Under the pieces are notes generated by a model, which made no database searches, was not told the DNA's origin, and saw only the letters and a list, made by a program, of their open reading frames with translations. Both the position numbers and the translations under genes were made by a program. A stretch of DNA of 64,000 nt from Saccharum officinarum (lineage: Eukaryota; Streptophyta; Magnoliopsida; Poales; Poaceae). The stretch is from positions 11,533,356-11,597,355 of the forward strand of contig CM036223.1 in assembly GCA_020631735.1 (NCBI GenBank), written 5' to 3'. Numbering within the stretch: the first letter of the stretch is position 1; each line of letters opens with the position of its first letter. Below, one piece after another: positions 27,250 to 39,422 of this stretch.

Positions 27250-30223
27250 ATTTGTCACACCCATTTTTAAAGACAAAAATAGGATGCATAAAAGACTCAT
27301 GTGCGCCCCAGGAAATGATCACACATATAAGTAGACAAATTACATAGTATCATCACAGTGCTTATTACATAGCGAATAAATATTTAACACATAGTCTTAT
27401 ACAATAAATTGTAGCAACTAATAGTAGATCTCCAGCGGAAACTCCAAACACAGGGACACGGTTGACTAGTTGACACCAAGACTAGTACTCATTACGATAA
27501 TCTTCTTCATAATCTTCATCTTTTATGGTGAAAATAGAAAGGGTGAGTCCATGTCGAACTCAATAAGTACAACATAGGGTTCATGAGGCACAAAAAGGCT
27601 AGACACTATTTGACTGCGTTTAGCTTTTTGTCATCATATATTTAGCAATTGAGTAGCATCAAGATAATCCACTTCCCATTAATGAACCAATGATCAATTG
27701 TAATAAAGATAATGAATAGCATTAACATGAGCATAATAATAATCAACAATAAGTAAACATGATATAACAATAGTGATCATCTATCTGTAGATTTCCAAGG
27801 CCGCTCGTATCCGTGAGCACGGCTAATATACCAGTTTATTAAACTCTACGTAGAGATGTACACTTTTACTGTGAGTCATAACTTCCAAATGCATGGGTTC
27901 ACGACTCCACAAAACACCAAAAATCATATAAAGCCACTGAAAGGTTCGTCTAATAAGTTAGGGCCATTAGATTCACTCGGCAGGCAGATGTAGGAACCCC
28001 TTTTCAAATGGCACAATTCCTTCTCGGCTATACTCATAGACTAGAGGTTGTCCTACACCCAACGTGTCAAGTCATTCTTACGCCATTTAAGGTAACCACT
28101 AACAAGCTAGAAAATGTCCTTTAAACAACTAAAACCAGAGCCATATAGCCCTCACAGTTGTACTGTATGTCCCGGATGATCACGTACAGATAAGTCCTTA
28201 TGGAGAGAAACCAAAGCAACAATATAACCCCTTGCTCTAGCCTTCTTTTCAACAGTAATAAAATCATCATTAAAGATTGGTTGCTTAATCCATTAATAAA
28301 ATTAGAAGATCATTCTTCATAATTCAGCACTAGCAGTAGCTACCCAAATGCATTCCCAAGGTTGATAAGGAATCAAGTTAACAACCACTAAGTTATAATC
28401 TCTAAGGTTGTCAAGGAGAACACATGCATATGTATGATAATTTCAGTGAATAGGACAACAAGGATGGTCCCATGTTATACTTGCCTTGATCAAAGCTTTC
28501 CTGATGATACTGCTGGTCTGGCTTAAAATAATACTCCTGATCATCAAGAAACTGCTCACCGTCTATACTCGATCACCAAGCATCAACACACAATCATCCG
28601 AGCAATCATACACGAAGCAAACAAAGAAACATAGTTAGAACAGTACACCAACAGTAACAAAATAGTATAAAAAAGTTTGTAAAACTCTTCTACACGTTAC
28701 TATGATCACACAGACGTAAAGATCACGAAATTCGGATTTAAAACGTGAAAGTTATGAATTTTCTAAGATTTCCTATAGATAAATAATTACTTAAATATAA
28801 ACTCGAAAATTAAATTTTCCAAACCTACTGTATAGCTACACTAACATGTAGAGCTCGCAAATACGAACCTAACACAACTTGAACGGGTCAAATCAGAGTT
28901 AAAACGAAGATTTTATGATCAAAACAAGTTTAGTGGCAAAACTGTAAATATCAGAAAACGTATTTTTGAAGTACCGAGAAGAAATACGTTTTCAAAACAA
29001 AGAAACGTACTTCGTGAATTACACCAAGGACTGCGGGTTCTAATAAAGAAAAACTCAGGGTCTCTTTAACAATTTTGCCCCGCGAAGGGGTATCTTCTAA
29101 TCCTACCTGTTGATCCTCCAATGGACGGCTACCCTTCAATCCAAGAGAGAGAAGTCGGCTGTCTCCCTCAACGCCGGCCGTCTACCGAGCCACACGCGGC
29201 GGCGCCATAGCCGACGGTTTGCCGGAATCATCGAATTGGTGCTTTAAACCACATTAGGAGGTACGGCCGGCACCATTCGAACCAGGAGCTCAAGGCGCAC
29301 TTACCTAGGGCTTCAAAACTAAACGAGGACAAGCCGGAGGTGACAGACGACGTGGCGAAAACGGTCGGTGCCGGAATCGGTGACCATGAACATCTAGCAA
29401 AAGAAAGAAAAGAAAGAGCAGACAGTTCCACTTCTAGGAAGTTTGGCTACCACTAGGAGACACCCGACGGCTTGCTTAACGCGATAAAGAGGCTCCCTAC
29501 AGCGGTACTCGTGGCGGCGGCGAGCAACAAGATCCAACTCGGTGGAAATGACGGCTAGGGCTAGCATACGATGCATAGACGAAAAAAACCGAAGGCAATA
29601 GCAACTCTCGACCTTTATAGGATACGTATGCGTGACCCTCACGCAAGAAGTCCCAGAAATCGCGAGACCGGGCGGCGTATTTCCCTTCGGCCCGGAGTCT
29701 GGCTTGACCACGGAAGGATGAAGACGCAACTGACAGCGGGCCCCGACTGTCAGCGGAACAGAAGAGAGGGACGTGCGACTGCAACTTCCTGGGCCAGCCC
29801 ACGCGACGCGAGAGGAAGAGAACGGCTCGGTTTGGCTCGGCCCACCCGCGAGAAAGGAAAAGCAGGCCGGCTCGGATGGTTTCCAGGCCGCCAGCTGCAC
29901 AGGTAAGCTCGTTCTTCTTTTTTTATATATATGAATTTGTTTTTCAAACCATCTAAAATAGATTTTAAATCCAAATCAAATAAAACCAAAACCACACCAC
30001 TTAATAAAATAAATGCAACAGCATGAACGCATCATCAAACATCTCACCTAATATTTTAAATTTTAATCACCATTAAATATTCTCTAAATTATTTAAGCTC
30101 AAAACTAAATCTCTTTTAACTCAATTTTTTTCTTTCTAATCTCTACAAGACGAAATCACCTGGGATTCTCGAGCTATTATTGGGCCACGTCGCTAGCTAA
30201 ATCTTAGCCGTTGAATCACGTGT

Positions 30224-30790
30224 TTGGTTAAATCAAGCCGTCCGTCCATCTGGCTGAGTAGGCGAGCTTCTAGGCTCTTCGTGAGACCGCTACGACTGCT
30301 GAGAGCGTGCGCCGGCACCGGCGGCGTCATTAAGCTCTCTCTTCTCCAAAAAAAATCCCTCTCCAGTTCTGCAGTTTTGCTGTCCCCGATAAGAAAACTT
30401 CTCCAGCTTCCTCTCGAACCAACGTCAAGTGCTACATCCCCTTGGTCCAGATGTCTTCAACCTCCACCAGACAGTTGTCTTCAACCTCCACCAGACCTGA
30501 GCCACCGGTCGCCCCAGCTGCAGACCGCCCGCGCAGACGACGGCCTCCCGTGCCCACGCCCTGCCGACCTCCGATTGCGCTGCGATGCCGGACGCCCGCG
30601 CAGCAAGCCTCCCGCGCCCTACCGGTCCGATTGTGCCGCGCCACCAGACGCCCACGTAGCAGACCACGGCCGCCCATGCACGGGCCTGCGCAGCCGAGGC
30701 GGACGCCACTTGCGCCGACTCTCGCCGGCTTCAACTTCAGCTGCTTTCGCAGTTTGGGAAAAAAAATACAGGAAATACTCATCATAAGGT
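30224..30790 (+). pseudogene. GC-rich captured 5'-exon-like segment in Helitron
   Basis: A Pro-, Arg- and Ser-rich open stretch with GC content like grass 5' exons, in contrast to its AT-rich surroundings. Frames are open on both strands, so the coding strand is uncertain. A 23-bp direct repeat occurs near 30460-30505. No protein family recognised. Confidence 0.35.
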
Positions 30791-31137
30791 AAATAGTCAT
30801 GTTCTCACTTATACTCATTCTGTTTGGCTGGATACTATCCATATCAGTAACACATTATAAGTACCTAGGATGTTATAGAAAGCAGCTTAAATAGACATGT
30901 GTACTCATTGCTCAAGACAATTTGTAGAATACAATTGCCTTCATCCAGAACAACAGACATATATTCTGTTTATATATTTTACATTTTGCTTAATACGTAT
31001 CTGAGATGTATATCTAATATATTTCCCACAAACTCTGGTACAAGAGATACTATGCTACGATATATTAGTGGATCCTTAAAAAAATACAACATTCCTTTAG
31101 AAGGCCCACAACTGAATGTATTTTTATTACATGGCAG

Positions 31138-31643
31138 GTTGCTACCTTTGAAGACCCAACAATTGATAAAAGGTACGTGTCAACAATGAAAAAGCTTTTT
31201 TTCAAGTAGTAATCTACTGCATCCATAGTTTGGTGTATATTGTTTACAATTTACTAACTATACTTCATATGCCATGTTGATTATATCTCAACAAATATCC
31301 AAAAATGCCCAGAAAAATCCAAGAAAATAATCAGCTGCCATATATGAAGTCTAAGAAAAGAGAAAACCCATCCCGTGAAATAGAATACATGCATCCAGAA
31401 AAGGATGTAGTATCAAAACAAGCTATTAGCTCTGAAGGTTTTGACTTCAGGACCGCTGAGCAAAAGATTGAACAGGTGAAAGGCAGGGACGATGCATGCC
31501 TGTTCAAAATGGCTTTGGACTGGTCATCAGTTGTTACAGTCGAAGCACATGATCTCCTGGGGGAGTTCAAGCCGATGGAGGATGATCTTCTGCAGGGAAA
31601 GTGGCTTAGCTTTCTAAAGATGAAGGATGAGTGGTTGATGTAA
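31138..31643 (+). pseudogene. Captured 3' exons of an unidentified host gene
   Basis: An exon-like 35-bp piece at 31138-31172 (encoding VATFEDPTIDK) is flanked by GCAG and GTACGT splice signals. An open frame at 31305-31643 (112 codons) ends in MKDEWLM and a TAA. It is charged, with the segment EQVKGRDDACLFKMALDW, and has no low complexity. An AATAAA lies downstream at about 31870, so the 3' end of a gene including its polyadenylation signal may have been taken up. Helitrons commonly capture gene pieces. The donor gene is not recognised and no function is claimed. Confidence 0.5.
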
Positions 31644-31976
31644 TAGCTTTTGGTGTCTTTCTTTGTCATTCAGTCACTGATCTGGTGCTTAAACCTTGGG
31701 TTCCACCCAGATGCTGTAAACTGTATGGTCTTTGTTACAATGCAATGGCCGGGGCATAGCCCTAAAACTCTAAAAAATTGTACAATGTAAGCCTGTTCTA
31801 TTTGCATCTAAACAATGTAGCCTACTATGAATATCCCTGCCTTTAAACCGAAATAGCTGTGCCCAGCACAATAAATTGGTGCCTTCAAGTTGGCCAAAAA
31901 AACAAATATTTTTACAACAAAAGCTCATCAACAATACAAATGCAATGGACTAAGCAACTGGCCTGCTCTACGGGGA

Positions 31977-31993
31977 GCGCGGCAAAGCCGCGC
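31977..31993 (+). other. Helitron 3' hairpin
   Basis: GCGCGGCAAAGCCGCGC: perfect 7-bp stem with a 3-base loop, followed by AGGTGTTTCTAG, the replication terminator of Helitrons. Confidence 0.95.
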
Positions 31994-32429
31994 AGGTGTT
32001 TCTAGTTTTTTTCTAATTCAAAATTTTAAAATTTCTGGTTGTTACATCGACCGAAGAAAACTCCGGCTAAAAAACTGCCTCTCGAGGAATCCAAGCCGGA
32101 CTATCCAAGGCCAAAACAAATCCTAGTAAAAAAAAAGGAAAAACGGCAGAGATCAAATACGCTAACTCTGGAAATTACTCGATGAACAAAATCAAGTATG
32201 CTCCTATTAGTTAAGATTAGATATTTCGGACTATTAAAAATAATAGAGATAAATTAGGAGTTTGCTAGGATTCTGTATTCGGCTTATGTATATAGGCCTT
32301 ATATATATGTTGGATTAATTAAAAAGTGAATTGTAAATCCAATTTCCCTTGTCCCATCTACCCGTTTGCCTGGCTGGCTCCGCCGGCCACGACGTCAAAG
32401 CACTTCTAAAATAAAATGGAGGCATCTAT

Positions 32430-32559
32430 GGGCCCGTTCGGCTGGAATTATAAGCCGGCTGAAAAATACCGTTGACTGATTTTTTGTGAGAGAAAAATAC
32501 TGTTCCGGCTGAAAAAACAAGCTGAATAAGACGGATTATAAGCCAGATGAACGAGGCCG
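32430..32559. mobile_element. hAT-like MITE
   Basis: About 130 bp with imperfect terminal inverted repeats: left GGCCCGTTCGGCTGGAATTA, right (inverted) GGCCTCGTTCATCTGGCTTA. The interior contains GATTTTTTGTGAGAGAAAAATACTG-like sequence shared with the MITE at 46341. The target duplication was not resolved. Confidence 0.6.
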
Positions 32560-32694
32560 TAAATCTGCCTGAAACCTTATTTGCTTTAGGGAGCGGGGCT
32601 ACTTGATTTTTGGTAGGACACAGATGATTTGAGAAGTAACGTGAGAATGTGTTCGTAAGAAAAAATGTCAGTACGATATTTTTTTCTTTTTTTT

Positions 32695-32846
32695 GATCTA
32701 TTCAAATTAGTATCAACCCATTCTTACATGTAATCTTAGTTGAGTAGGAGTCTTACTTGAGTTGGAGTTTGATCTATTTGGATTAGTATCAACCTAGTCT
32801 TAAATGTAATCTTAGTTGAGTAGGAGTCTTACTTACATCTTACGTG
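32695..32846. repeat. 76-bp tandem duplication
   Basis: Two units, 32695-32770 and 32771-32846, each starting GATCTATT and containing TAATCTTAGTTGAGTAGGAG; they differ at a few sites. Repeated in the copy near 53444-53595. Confidence 0.85.
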
Positions 32847-34411
32847 GAAATTTTGCCTCTTTATTATTAGGTATAGACTAGCAAAACATGCCCGTGTGTT
32901 ACGACGGGAGAGAAAACTACAATATATTTATGAAAAGACAAAACAAATGGCACATAAGCACGCATGCGCACACACAAATAATGTTTGTAATAATACATCA
33001 ATATCCTATTAACATGTATCCAATTAAAATAGTACAATCTTGATAGATTTGTTTTTCCCAATGCAAAGCATGGAATACTTAGACATATTGTCATAACTTA
33101 TTAACTTTAATTTTCATGCTATTCATGTGTTTTAACGGTTTAAATATCATGAGGACCTATAAAAATCTATAGTTCTAATACTTAACTAAAGTCAGCAAGT
33201 AGTTAGTTGTTGACGTATGAACAATTGATCTATCCATTGATATTTTTTGACTGAATTAGGCAACAAACTACTTAAAAGATTTCGGTTCACACATTGATTA
33301 GTTGGACCATTTGTTAATCTATGTTTTAATAAGAATAATTTCGATTTCTAATAGAAACAACTTTTGGTGAAAATCTTTGTTTCATAGAAAAATGTCAATG
33401 GTTCAAAGACCCATAAAATTGTATTTGTTGTTTATTTTGATTTTTACAAGAAAAAATCGCAATGGATGTATGGGTGATTTTTTTGGCATGAGGAAAATGT
33501 CGTATGTTAGTTTCTAGAGTCCAATGTATTCACAAGTAATGTCTGTTAATTTCTAGGGTCCAATGTATTTAGATGGGTTGTCTGCTATGACCTGCAGTTA
33601 CGTGAGCTAACGTGGCCGAATTGAGTTAGAAATCTATTTAATTTATTAGCATGTGAGAATCATTCTAAACAAATTTCTAAAAGTGGACATATATTTTCTT
33701 TATCTTTTATAAGAAAATTCAGAAAATACTAGAAAAATATAAAAACAGGAAATAGAAAAAGGAAAATTGAGACGGACGAAAAGCAGAAAAGGATAAAAAG
33801 GTTGAGTGGCCATCGGAACTGAGGAAGGAAAAACAGAAAAGGGACACCGATGGATGACGAAAAACAGAAAAGGAAAAAGAAGAGACCTGAACGGTAATAG
33901 AAATAGATATAGATACATAGAAATTTATCTAATTCTTATTCTTATCTTTTCTATATTTTGAGTAGGATTTCTATTTAGGTACTTAGAATCCGAAGAATCT
34001 TTTTGGATTAGAATTAGGATTCTTATTTATCTAGGTTATTTATCAAGTAGACACATAGTAGTCTTCACGTTCATGAAGTTACTAACGGGATGGCCGGACC
34101 AAAGAAATAGGTGTGAGCTAGACTTATATATAAGTCCGAATAGAAGAAAACCCTCCATTGTCCGGTAGTTAAAGGGAGACGGACCAAGTAAATGGATAGA
34201 CGAAAAAAGAGCTTGAAATTTTGCCTTTTTATTATTAGGGATAGAAGAAGAAAAAGAAGAGAAGATATAGATATAGATATTGGAACTGGACGATGCCGAG
34301 TTGAAGGATTCGATTCTGTAGCAGCTGGACGAGGACGATGCCATATTGGAATTGGGAACTGGTGGGCCAAGGGCCAAGACGTCAATGATCGACCTTCATC
34401 CTGCTTAATTA
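32847..34411. other. AT-rich intergenic DNA, no gene seen
   Basis: No splice-supported or family-like coding sequence was found on either strand. A purine-rich run of AGAAAAGG-type words lies at 33700-33900, and a short direct repeat around TTTCTAG(A/G)GTCCAATGTATT occurs at 33509 and 33551. Confidence 0.5.
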
Positions 34412-34950
34412 GCTCAACCATCTCGCCATGGTTTCACACTTTCAGTTCTTGTGCCATGCATATTTTTTCCATCTTTCACGTGTCGTCCTCACTCCTAAAC
34501 ACGTTCAAAATAGGCACCAGTCTCAAAAGCAAACACACTCTTAGGACCTGTTTGGATAGCGACCTGACAGGCAGCTTGCCGGCGGGCCAGGCAGCAATCC
34601 CAGCCCCAGGCAATCGAAATCGAAGGTGTGGGGATGCTGTGCTCAAACCAAACACACCCCTTAGTGTGTGGTGGATTTGAAAACATCACAAAAAGTGCTT
34701 CTCTAATGGTGCGACCTGTATATGTGCTACAAATGGACAGGTTGCCAACGTGACATTAAGAAATAAGTTTAGTCTAGTTTAGTGGGGTTCTAATTTGTTA
34801 GACAAATATTTAAACGATCCTCCATGCATGTGCGTGCTTTTTTCTCCATGATGAAAATCAGCCCAACCATCTCACCGTGGTTTCAGACTTTCAGTTCTTG
34901 TGCCATGTATTTTTTCATCTTTCATTCATTCACGTGTCGTCCTCACTTCT
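34412..34950. repeat. 85-bp direct repeat pair with nested MITE
   Basis: The block at 34412-34495 recurs at 34863-34950 (CACTTTCAGTTCTTGTGCCATG in both, apart from one base, and ACGTGTCGTCCTCACT). Between them, 34658-34800 recurs in the same orientation at 38898-39043 (TGGATTTGAAAACATCACAA, GACAGGTTGCCAACGTGACA). Confidence 0.7.
34544..34656. mobile_element. Small hAT-like MITE, proven by an empty site
   Basis: Starts near GGACCTGTTTGG and ends near CCAAACACACC (inverted GGTGTGTTTGG). The related copy at 38880-38915 runs straight from AAAAGCAAACACA into TTAGTGTGTG without it. Flanks CTCTTA and CCCTTA may be a decayed duplication. Confidence 0.5.
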
Positions 34951-35300
34951 ACTAGGTACTACTCCTCCTACCTAGGAAGGGTATCAGTTCGCTGCTCTAT
35001 TACTAGTCAACTGGGAAATCTGGAAAGAAAAAAATGTGCCCACCTTCTAACTAACACACAGAAATAAAAAGGTCAAAGAAGAGTCAAGAACTCGGGAACA
35101 AGTTGCACAAAAATTTTGGCCGCTTTGGTGGCTAACAATGAGTAAAGTGCTCTATGTACAGCCTTTTTTTCCTTGTCTTTTGTTCCTATATAGGCAGGGC
35201 CGTCTATTTGTAAACTTGTTTATTTATCAATATACTATTGGCACATGTGTGCGCGTTTGTTAAAAAAATAATAATAAATAAAGGCAAAGATATTCTCTAA

Positions 35301-35560
35301 TCCCTCCATACTGAATATAATGCAGTTCTAGCTGTCCTTAGTCAACTATGTTGAATTTGACAAAGTTTATAGGAAATGATATCAATATTTATGACACCTA
35401 TTATATATGCTATGAATACATGTGCTATTATACACCCTAGGTGTAGAATAGCACTGGCGTTCTATAAAGATGTATTTCATGATGAATCTAACTATACTTA
35501 TTTGATATCATAAATATTGATATTTTTTTTGCAAACCTTGATCAAACTCATGATAGTTTA
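35301..35560. repeat. Degenerate Stowaway-like sequence
   Basis: TCCCTCCATACTGAATATAA at the left resembles the CTCCCTCCGTCCC end of Stowaway MITEs. The right end is not clear, so limits are approximate. Confidence 0.35.
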
Positions 35561-35574
35561 ACTTTTTTTTGGAA

Positions 35575-35890
35575 TCAGAAACTTCGTTACTCATTAGACT
35601 TAGCCAAATCACTGGTCACCAAATTCTCGACAAAACGAGGTACATCCCCTCAAGTTATTTGATCATCACTGGGACAATTACACCCAAATGCCGCTAAGGC
35701 ATCTGTAACTTTATTACATAATCTAGGACACACTTGTACTCTAGCCTCCACAAACTCCGACACTACTAGTACTACACTAGAATTGTGTATTGTTATTTTT
35801 TCAAAAGGACGGCAGAAGATTTGACCCACATGCAACATATCCACACTTCCAAAGCTAGTGTCAACAAACAAATTGAAGGCTGAAATGTAT
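35575..35890 (-). pseudogene. LINE-type RNase H C-terminal remnant
   Basis: The minus strand encodes a piece with VEARVQVCPRLCNKVTDALA followed by AFGCNCPSDD and, after a frame break, a tail ending DLAKSNE. The CNKVxDALAxxG pattern is typical of the RNase H end of plant L1-type LINE polyproteins. Only this terminal piece is present. Assignment rests on the motif alone. Confidence 0.55.
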
Positions 35891-36275
35891 ATTCTTAGGG
35901 GTAAGTATGAAATTATGTTGTTCTGTTAAGTCAGACACGGTTCGTTAAGGGAACTATTTGCTCGTACCTTTGTTTTCAAATAGGGTGAACATCTCAACTT
36001 TTAATAATACGAAAGGCATGATATGAGGTCTTTGTGTAGATCCCATAGTTTAAAGTTTACTGCCTAAAGTTAATGGTTAAATTTTAGACCACTTTAGCTC
36101 GCTTGTGTGGTCTAATGGATTTGTGAGGTCTTTTTGTGGGGTTTGCTGAACTGAGACCACTTGTTTGGAGCCTCAAGAGTTAAAATATCCTAAAATTTAG
36201 TGCTAAACTTTAGACCATGGGATTAAAAAAGTGTCAAGTTGGTTTAGAAAGTTCTGTTGGTGATACTAGCCTATG

Positions 36276-36851
36276 GGCCTGTTTGGATTCATGAAGATTG
36301 TAGAAGCTGGCCTTTAGAATCTAAGTAGAGCTCCAAGTAGCCATAGCTTCTAGTTGGTTTCTAGAATCTAGAGACCCCTAGATTTTATAATATGGTAAGC
36401 TTAGGAAACCTAGTTGGTAGACACCAAAGACTATTCTGCCACTTTGTTTCTACATAGCTACAACATAAAAAATCAAGAGTGAGGGCAATATGGTAATGTT
36501 ACTCTAAAAGGTCATCCTCAGTTTTTACAATCCATGATCCATGGATTTAAACGGTCTCACAACTCAGCTTCTATAGGTTGTGTTTGGTTACATCTAAACT
36601 TTCATAAGCTGGTAGAAGCTAGGTTCATTCAGCTTTTAAGATTGTGGAAGCTGGCTTGTGGAGTTGGTGGATGTTTGGAGACCATCAAGTTAGATTGTGG
36701 AATATGATAAGATCCAAACACACCTATATCTTAGCTTCTAACAATATACTCCCTTCACCCCATAAAAAGAGTCATTCTCGTTTTTCAAGAAGTCAACTAT
36801 CTTTAGCTTTGATCAAATATATATAACAATCTTCATGAATCCAAACAGGCC
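36276..36851. mobile_element. MITE with perfect 26-bp terminal inverted repeats
   Basis: Positions 36276-36301 (GGCCTGTTTGGATTCATGAA then GATTGT) are the exact reverse complement of 36826-36851. Internal sequence contains repeated GTAGAAGCTGG/GGAAGCTGGC words. Its right end lies inside a Stowaway-like element, so the two overlap. Confidence 0.8.
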
Positions 36852-37063
36852 TTTTTATGGGACGGAGGGAGTAGCTTAGGATAAAAATATATTTAAAGGT
36901 CTATCCAATGATACTAATATGGTAAGCTTAGGATAGTTACTTGGATAGATCTTTGAATATATTTTTTATAATAAACTTATTTGGAGATACAAATATTGTT
37001 AATATTTTTTACAAATCTAGTTTGACTAGCATGAGTCTTGCTCTTTTTACGGGATGGAGGGAG
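36749..37063. mobile_element. Stowaway (Tc1/mariner) MITE
   Basis: Left end CTCCCTTCACCCCATAAAAA preceded by TA; right end inverted CTCCCTCCATCCCGTAAAAA. In the second copy of the region (57495-57808) the flanking TA is intact on both sides; in this copy the right one has become TT. A further Stowaway-like end at 36852-36871 shows a rearrangement or nesting. Confidence 0.8.
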
Positions 37064-38316
37064 TTGCTTTTAAAAAATTAGATTCAACAATCGAGGCAGT
37101 ATCCAAAGTTCCAAACATGGCTTATTAGACTACCCGCACCGCATACTGGATCTGGCTCCTCCAGGAACATATAGGGGATGGAATTCCTGCACCGCTGTAC
37201 TCTATGCAGTCTGTTAAAGAAGAGAGTCCGCCAAATGTGGAGGAGCCGGTCACGGTCCCACCACGCGCAGGAGGAGCGAACGTGCGCTACCGGTCACGGT
37301 CCCACCACGCGCAGGGACAGAGAGCGCATGCGCGTGCATGCGCAGACGACAGAGTCGGGCCCCACTATTTCCATTAGCTAAAAAATGTTATAACTCACAA
37401 ACTAAAAAATCAAATTAAATTCCGATTGCACCGTTGAATTCGTTTCAATAAATCCTTCAAAAAAATCTCACATGGATATATTTAGATAAACTTTGTTTAT
37501 AAATATGTGGGTTTCACCGTTGATAGTTGATATAGAGTACGAAATATAGAGGATGATGGGTGCGGAAGAAATATGTATAAAGTAAATAATCTCGATGACT
37601 AGGACGGATAGAGGATGAATTTAGAGCACGTAGAGTGTGGATAGAGCCGATTTGTGCTACTGTACATAGAAAACCGAAACAGTGGCTGCATCTTCTTTTT
37701 TCTATTGGAAAAAAGAAATGACTTGGTTGTACACGACAAAAGCTGTTTCTTGGAAGCTTCGTTCTTTCATTGCTGTTTCAGGTTGGCACCGATTAGCAGC
37801 ACGAGCGGCATCCCGATGTGACTTGTCTGAATTGACCCCCCCGAGGCCTCCTGGATCTTGCCTGAAAGGATAGCATGCGGCCACGCGCTGCTGTGGCCAG
37901 GCCGGAGTCTCAATCTTGCGTCCAGCCAAATGATGAGTGGGTGTAATAGTATTTATATTTATAACTCTAAATTAATTTATTATAAAATATATTTTGTAAT
38001 TAATCTAATGATATTTATTTGATATTATAAATATTTATAAATTTTATCTATAATTGGTCAAAGTTTTTTAAATCGTATAATTGGTCAAAGTTAATATACT
38101 ACCACGTGACACTGTTCCAGAATTACATTATATTATAGAATTATATTTTTAGGGACGGCGGGAGTACTGCTATTCATATACGAGTATTTATGGAAGAGGC
38201 ATGGAAACTGCGGCAAGACCTGGCTTGTCCATGCTCGATGATTGGGACTTGTGACCCACGACCGACCTGTCCATTTCAATCTCCAACGGATAAACATGAC
38301 GTATGGTTTTGTACCA
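37064..38316. other. Intergenic DNA, no gene seen
   Basis: A 24-bp direct repeat (CCGGTCACGGTCCCACCACG) occurs at about 37245 and 37290. The stretch 37940-38150 ends in GGGACGGCGGGAGTAC, a Stowaway-type terminus without a clear partner. No coding sequence was supported. Confidence 0.5.
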
Positions 38317-38521
38317 ATCGGGTATGTTTGCATAAATTATGGTTAGTTATTAGCTAGGCAAAAAATAGTCTAAATTAGTTAAATTTGATCAGTTAGTTGG
38401 CTAATAACTCTTGTTAATAAATTAACCCACCCATTAGCTCATGTTCGAATAAGCTAAGGCTATTTTTTGGCTAAAAAAATTAGCTAGTTAGCAATTAGCC
38501 CTTCGTATCCAAATATGCCCT
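38317..38521. mobile_element. hAT-like MITE
   Basis: About 205 bp with imperfect inverted ends: left GGGTATGTTTGCATAAATTA, right inverted GGGCATATTTGGATACGAAG. Both arms hold TTAGCTAG and (inverted) GCTATTTTTTGGC-like words. Confidence 0.6.
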
Positions 38522-38629
38522 AAGTATCGAGCACTGGCCTATTTAGAGGGCTGCAAAGCTTGAACACCTAACAACTAATTGATGACGATGACATTGTTCT
38601 TTTTATTATATGTGGCTCACTATTTCTTC

Positions 38630-38838
38630 ATGTTATGGTTTGTGTCATCCTGACCCATTTCTTAATTAGGGCTTGTTTGGTTCAAACTCTAGTCTTGAAT
38701 GCTCTAACTGAGCACATCCTTCCCACCTAGACATGTTATGGTTTGTGTCGTCCCGGCCCCTTTCTTAATTAGGGCTCGTTTGGTTCAAACTCTAGCCTAG
38801 AATACTCCGGCTGAGCAAATTCACCCCACTTAGACATC
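38630..38838. repeat. 103-bp tandem duplication
   Basis: Units 38630-38732 and 38733-38838 both start ATGTTATGGTTTGTGTC and contain TTTGGTTCAAACTCTAG. They are diverged by several substitutions. Present also in the copy region near 59375. Confidence 0.85.
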
Positions 38839-39422
38839 TAAATTGGACGTCTGAGACGAATGTCTAGGTTAGACACCTTGGTAGTCCCAAAAGCAAACAC
38901 ATATTTAGTGTGTGATGGATTTGAAAACATCACAACAGGTGCTTCTCTAATGGTGTAACATGTATTGTGCTATACATGGACAGGTTGCCAACGTGACATG
39001 AGGAAAATAAGTTTAGTCTAGTTTAGTGGGGATCTAGTTTGTACGTTGAAGAAATATTTTGAGAACCAGATTTAAATTCTCTCATGAAATGTTTTTTATT
39101 TTTAGGATAATATGTGAAACACCTTTTGTGTCTGACCCTGTATCCTAAAACCATATAGTAGAGATTATTCTACTTTCCATCACTTACTAGGCAAGACAAA
39201 CGTACTAAATTGTCCTAAAATCCAGTAAAATCTTGTATCTATGGAAGAAGTGAGATAGATCATTTTTCTATACAAAAGATAATATTTACTATGTTTCAAA
39301 ACGACAAACATATTTTAATCAGAGTAAAAATAGATATTAACCTTTAATTTCTATTACATATATTGTTGTTTGCTAAAGAACCAATTTCATTTCTGAGTTA
39401 TTTTGAATATAAATTTGCCCTA

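Larger units (their letters stand above)
30140..32005 (+). mobile_element. Non-autonomous Helitron with captured gene pieces
   Basis: 1,866 bp beginning TCTCTACAAG and ending CTAG, inserted between A (30139) and T (32006) with no target duplication. A perfect 7-bp stem (GCGCGGC / GCCGCGC, loop AAA) at 31977-31993 lies 12 bases before the 3' end. The other LTR of the same host element gives the empty site: it runs uninterrupted through CTTTCTAA...TTTTTTTCTAATTC at 5256-5277. These are the standard Helitron hallmarks. No Rep/helicase is present, so it depends on a partner. The inside looks like captured host exons and intron-like sequence. Confidence 0.93.
27253..32046 (-). repeat. Element 1 5' LTR, split by a Helitron
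   Basis: The plus strand begins TGTCACACCC and ends GGTTGTTACA. Without the Helitron it is about 2,928 bp. The part 29558-30139 plus 32006-32046 aligns with the truncated 3' LTR (4684-5306). Open frames in 29394-29900 match those in the 3' LTR and are LTR sequence, not genes. Confidence 0.9.

Noticed and set aside
27238..27252. Possible tRNA gene end
   Set aside because: Only the 12-base PBS complement is present; no cloverleaf.
29394..29906. Open frames on both strands
   Set aside because: Part of the element 1 LTR; matching frames occur in the 3' LTR at 4684-5077.
34036..34680. Open frames on both strands near 34.0-34.7 kb
   Set aside because: Low-complexity AT-rich and purine-rich DNA, no splice or family support; repeated unchanged in the copy region.
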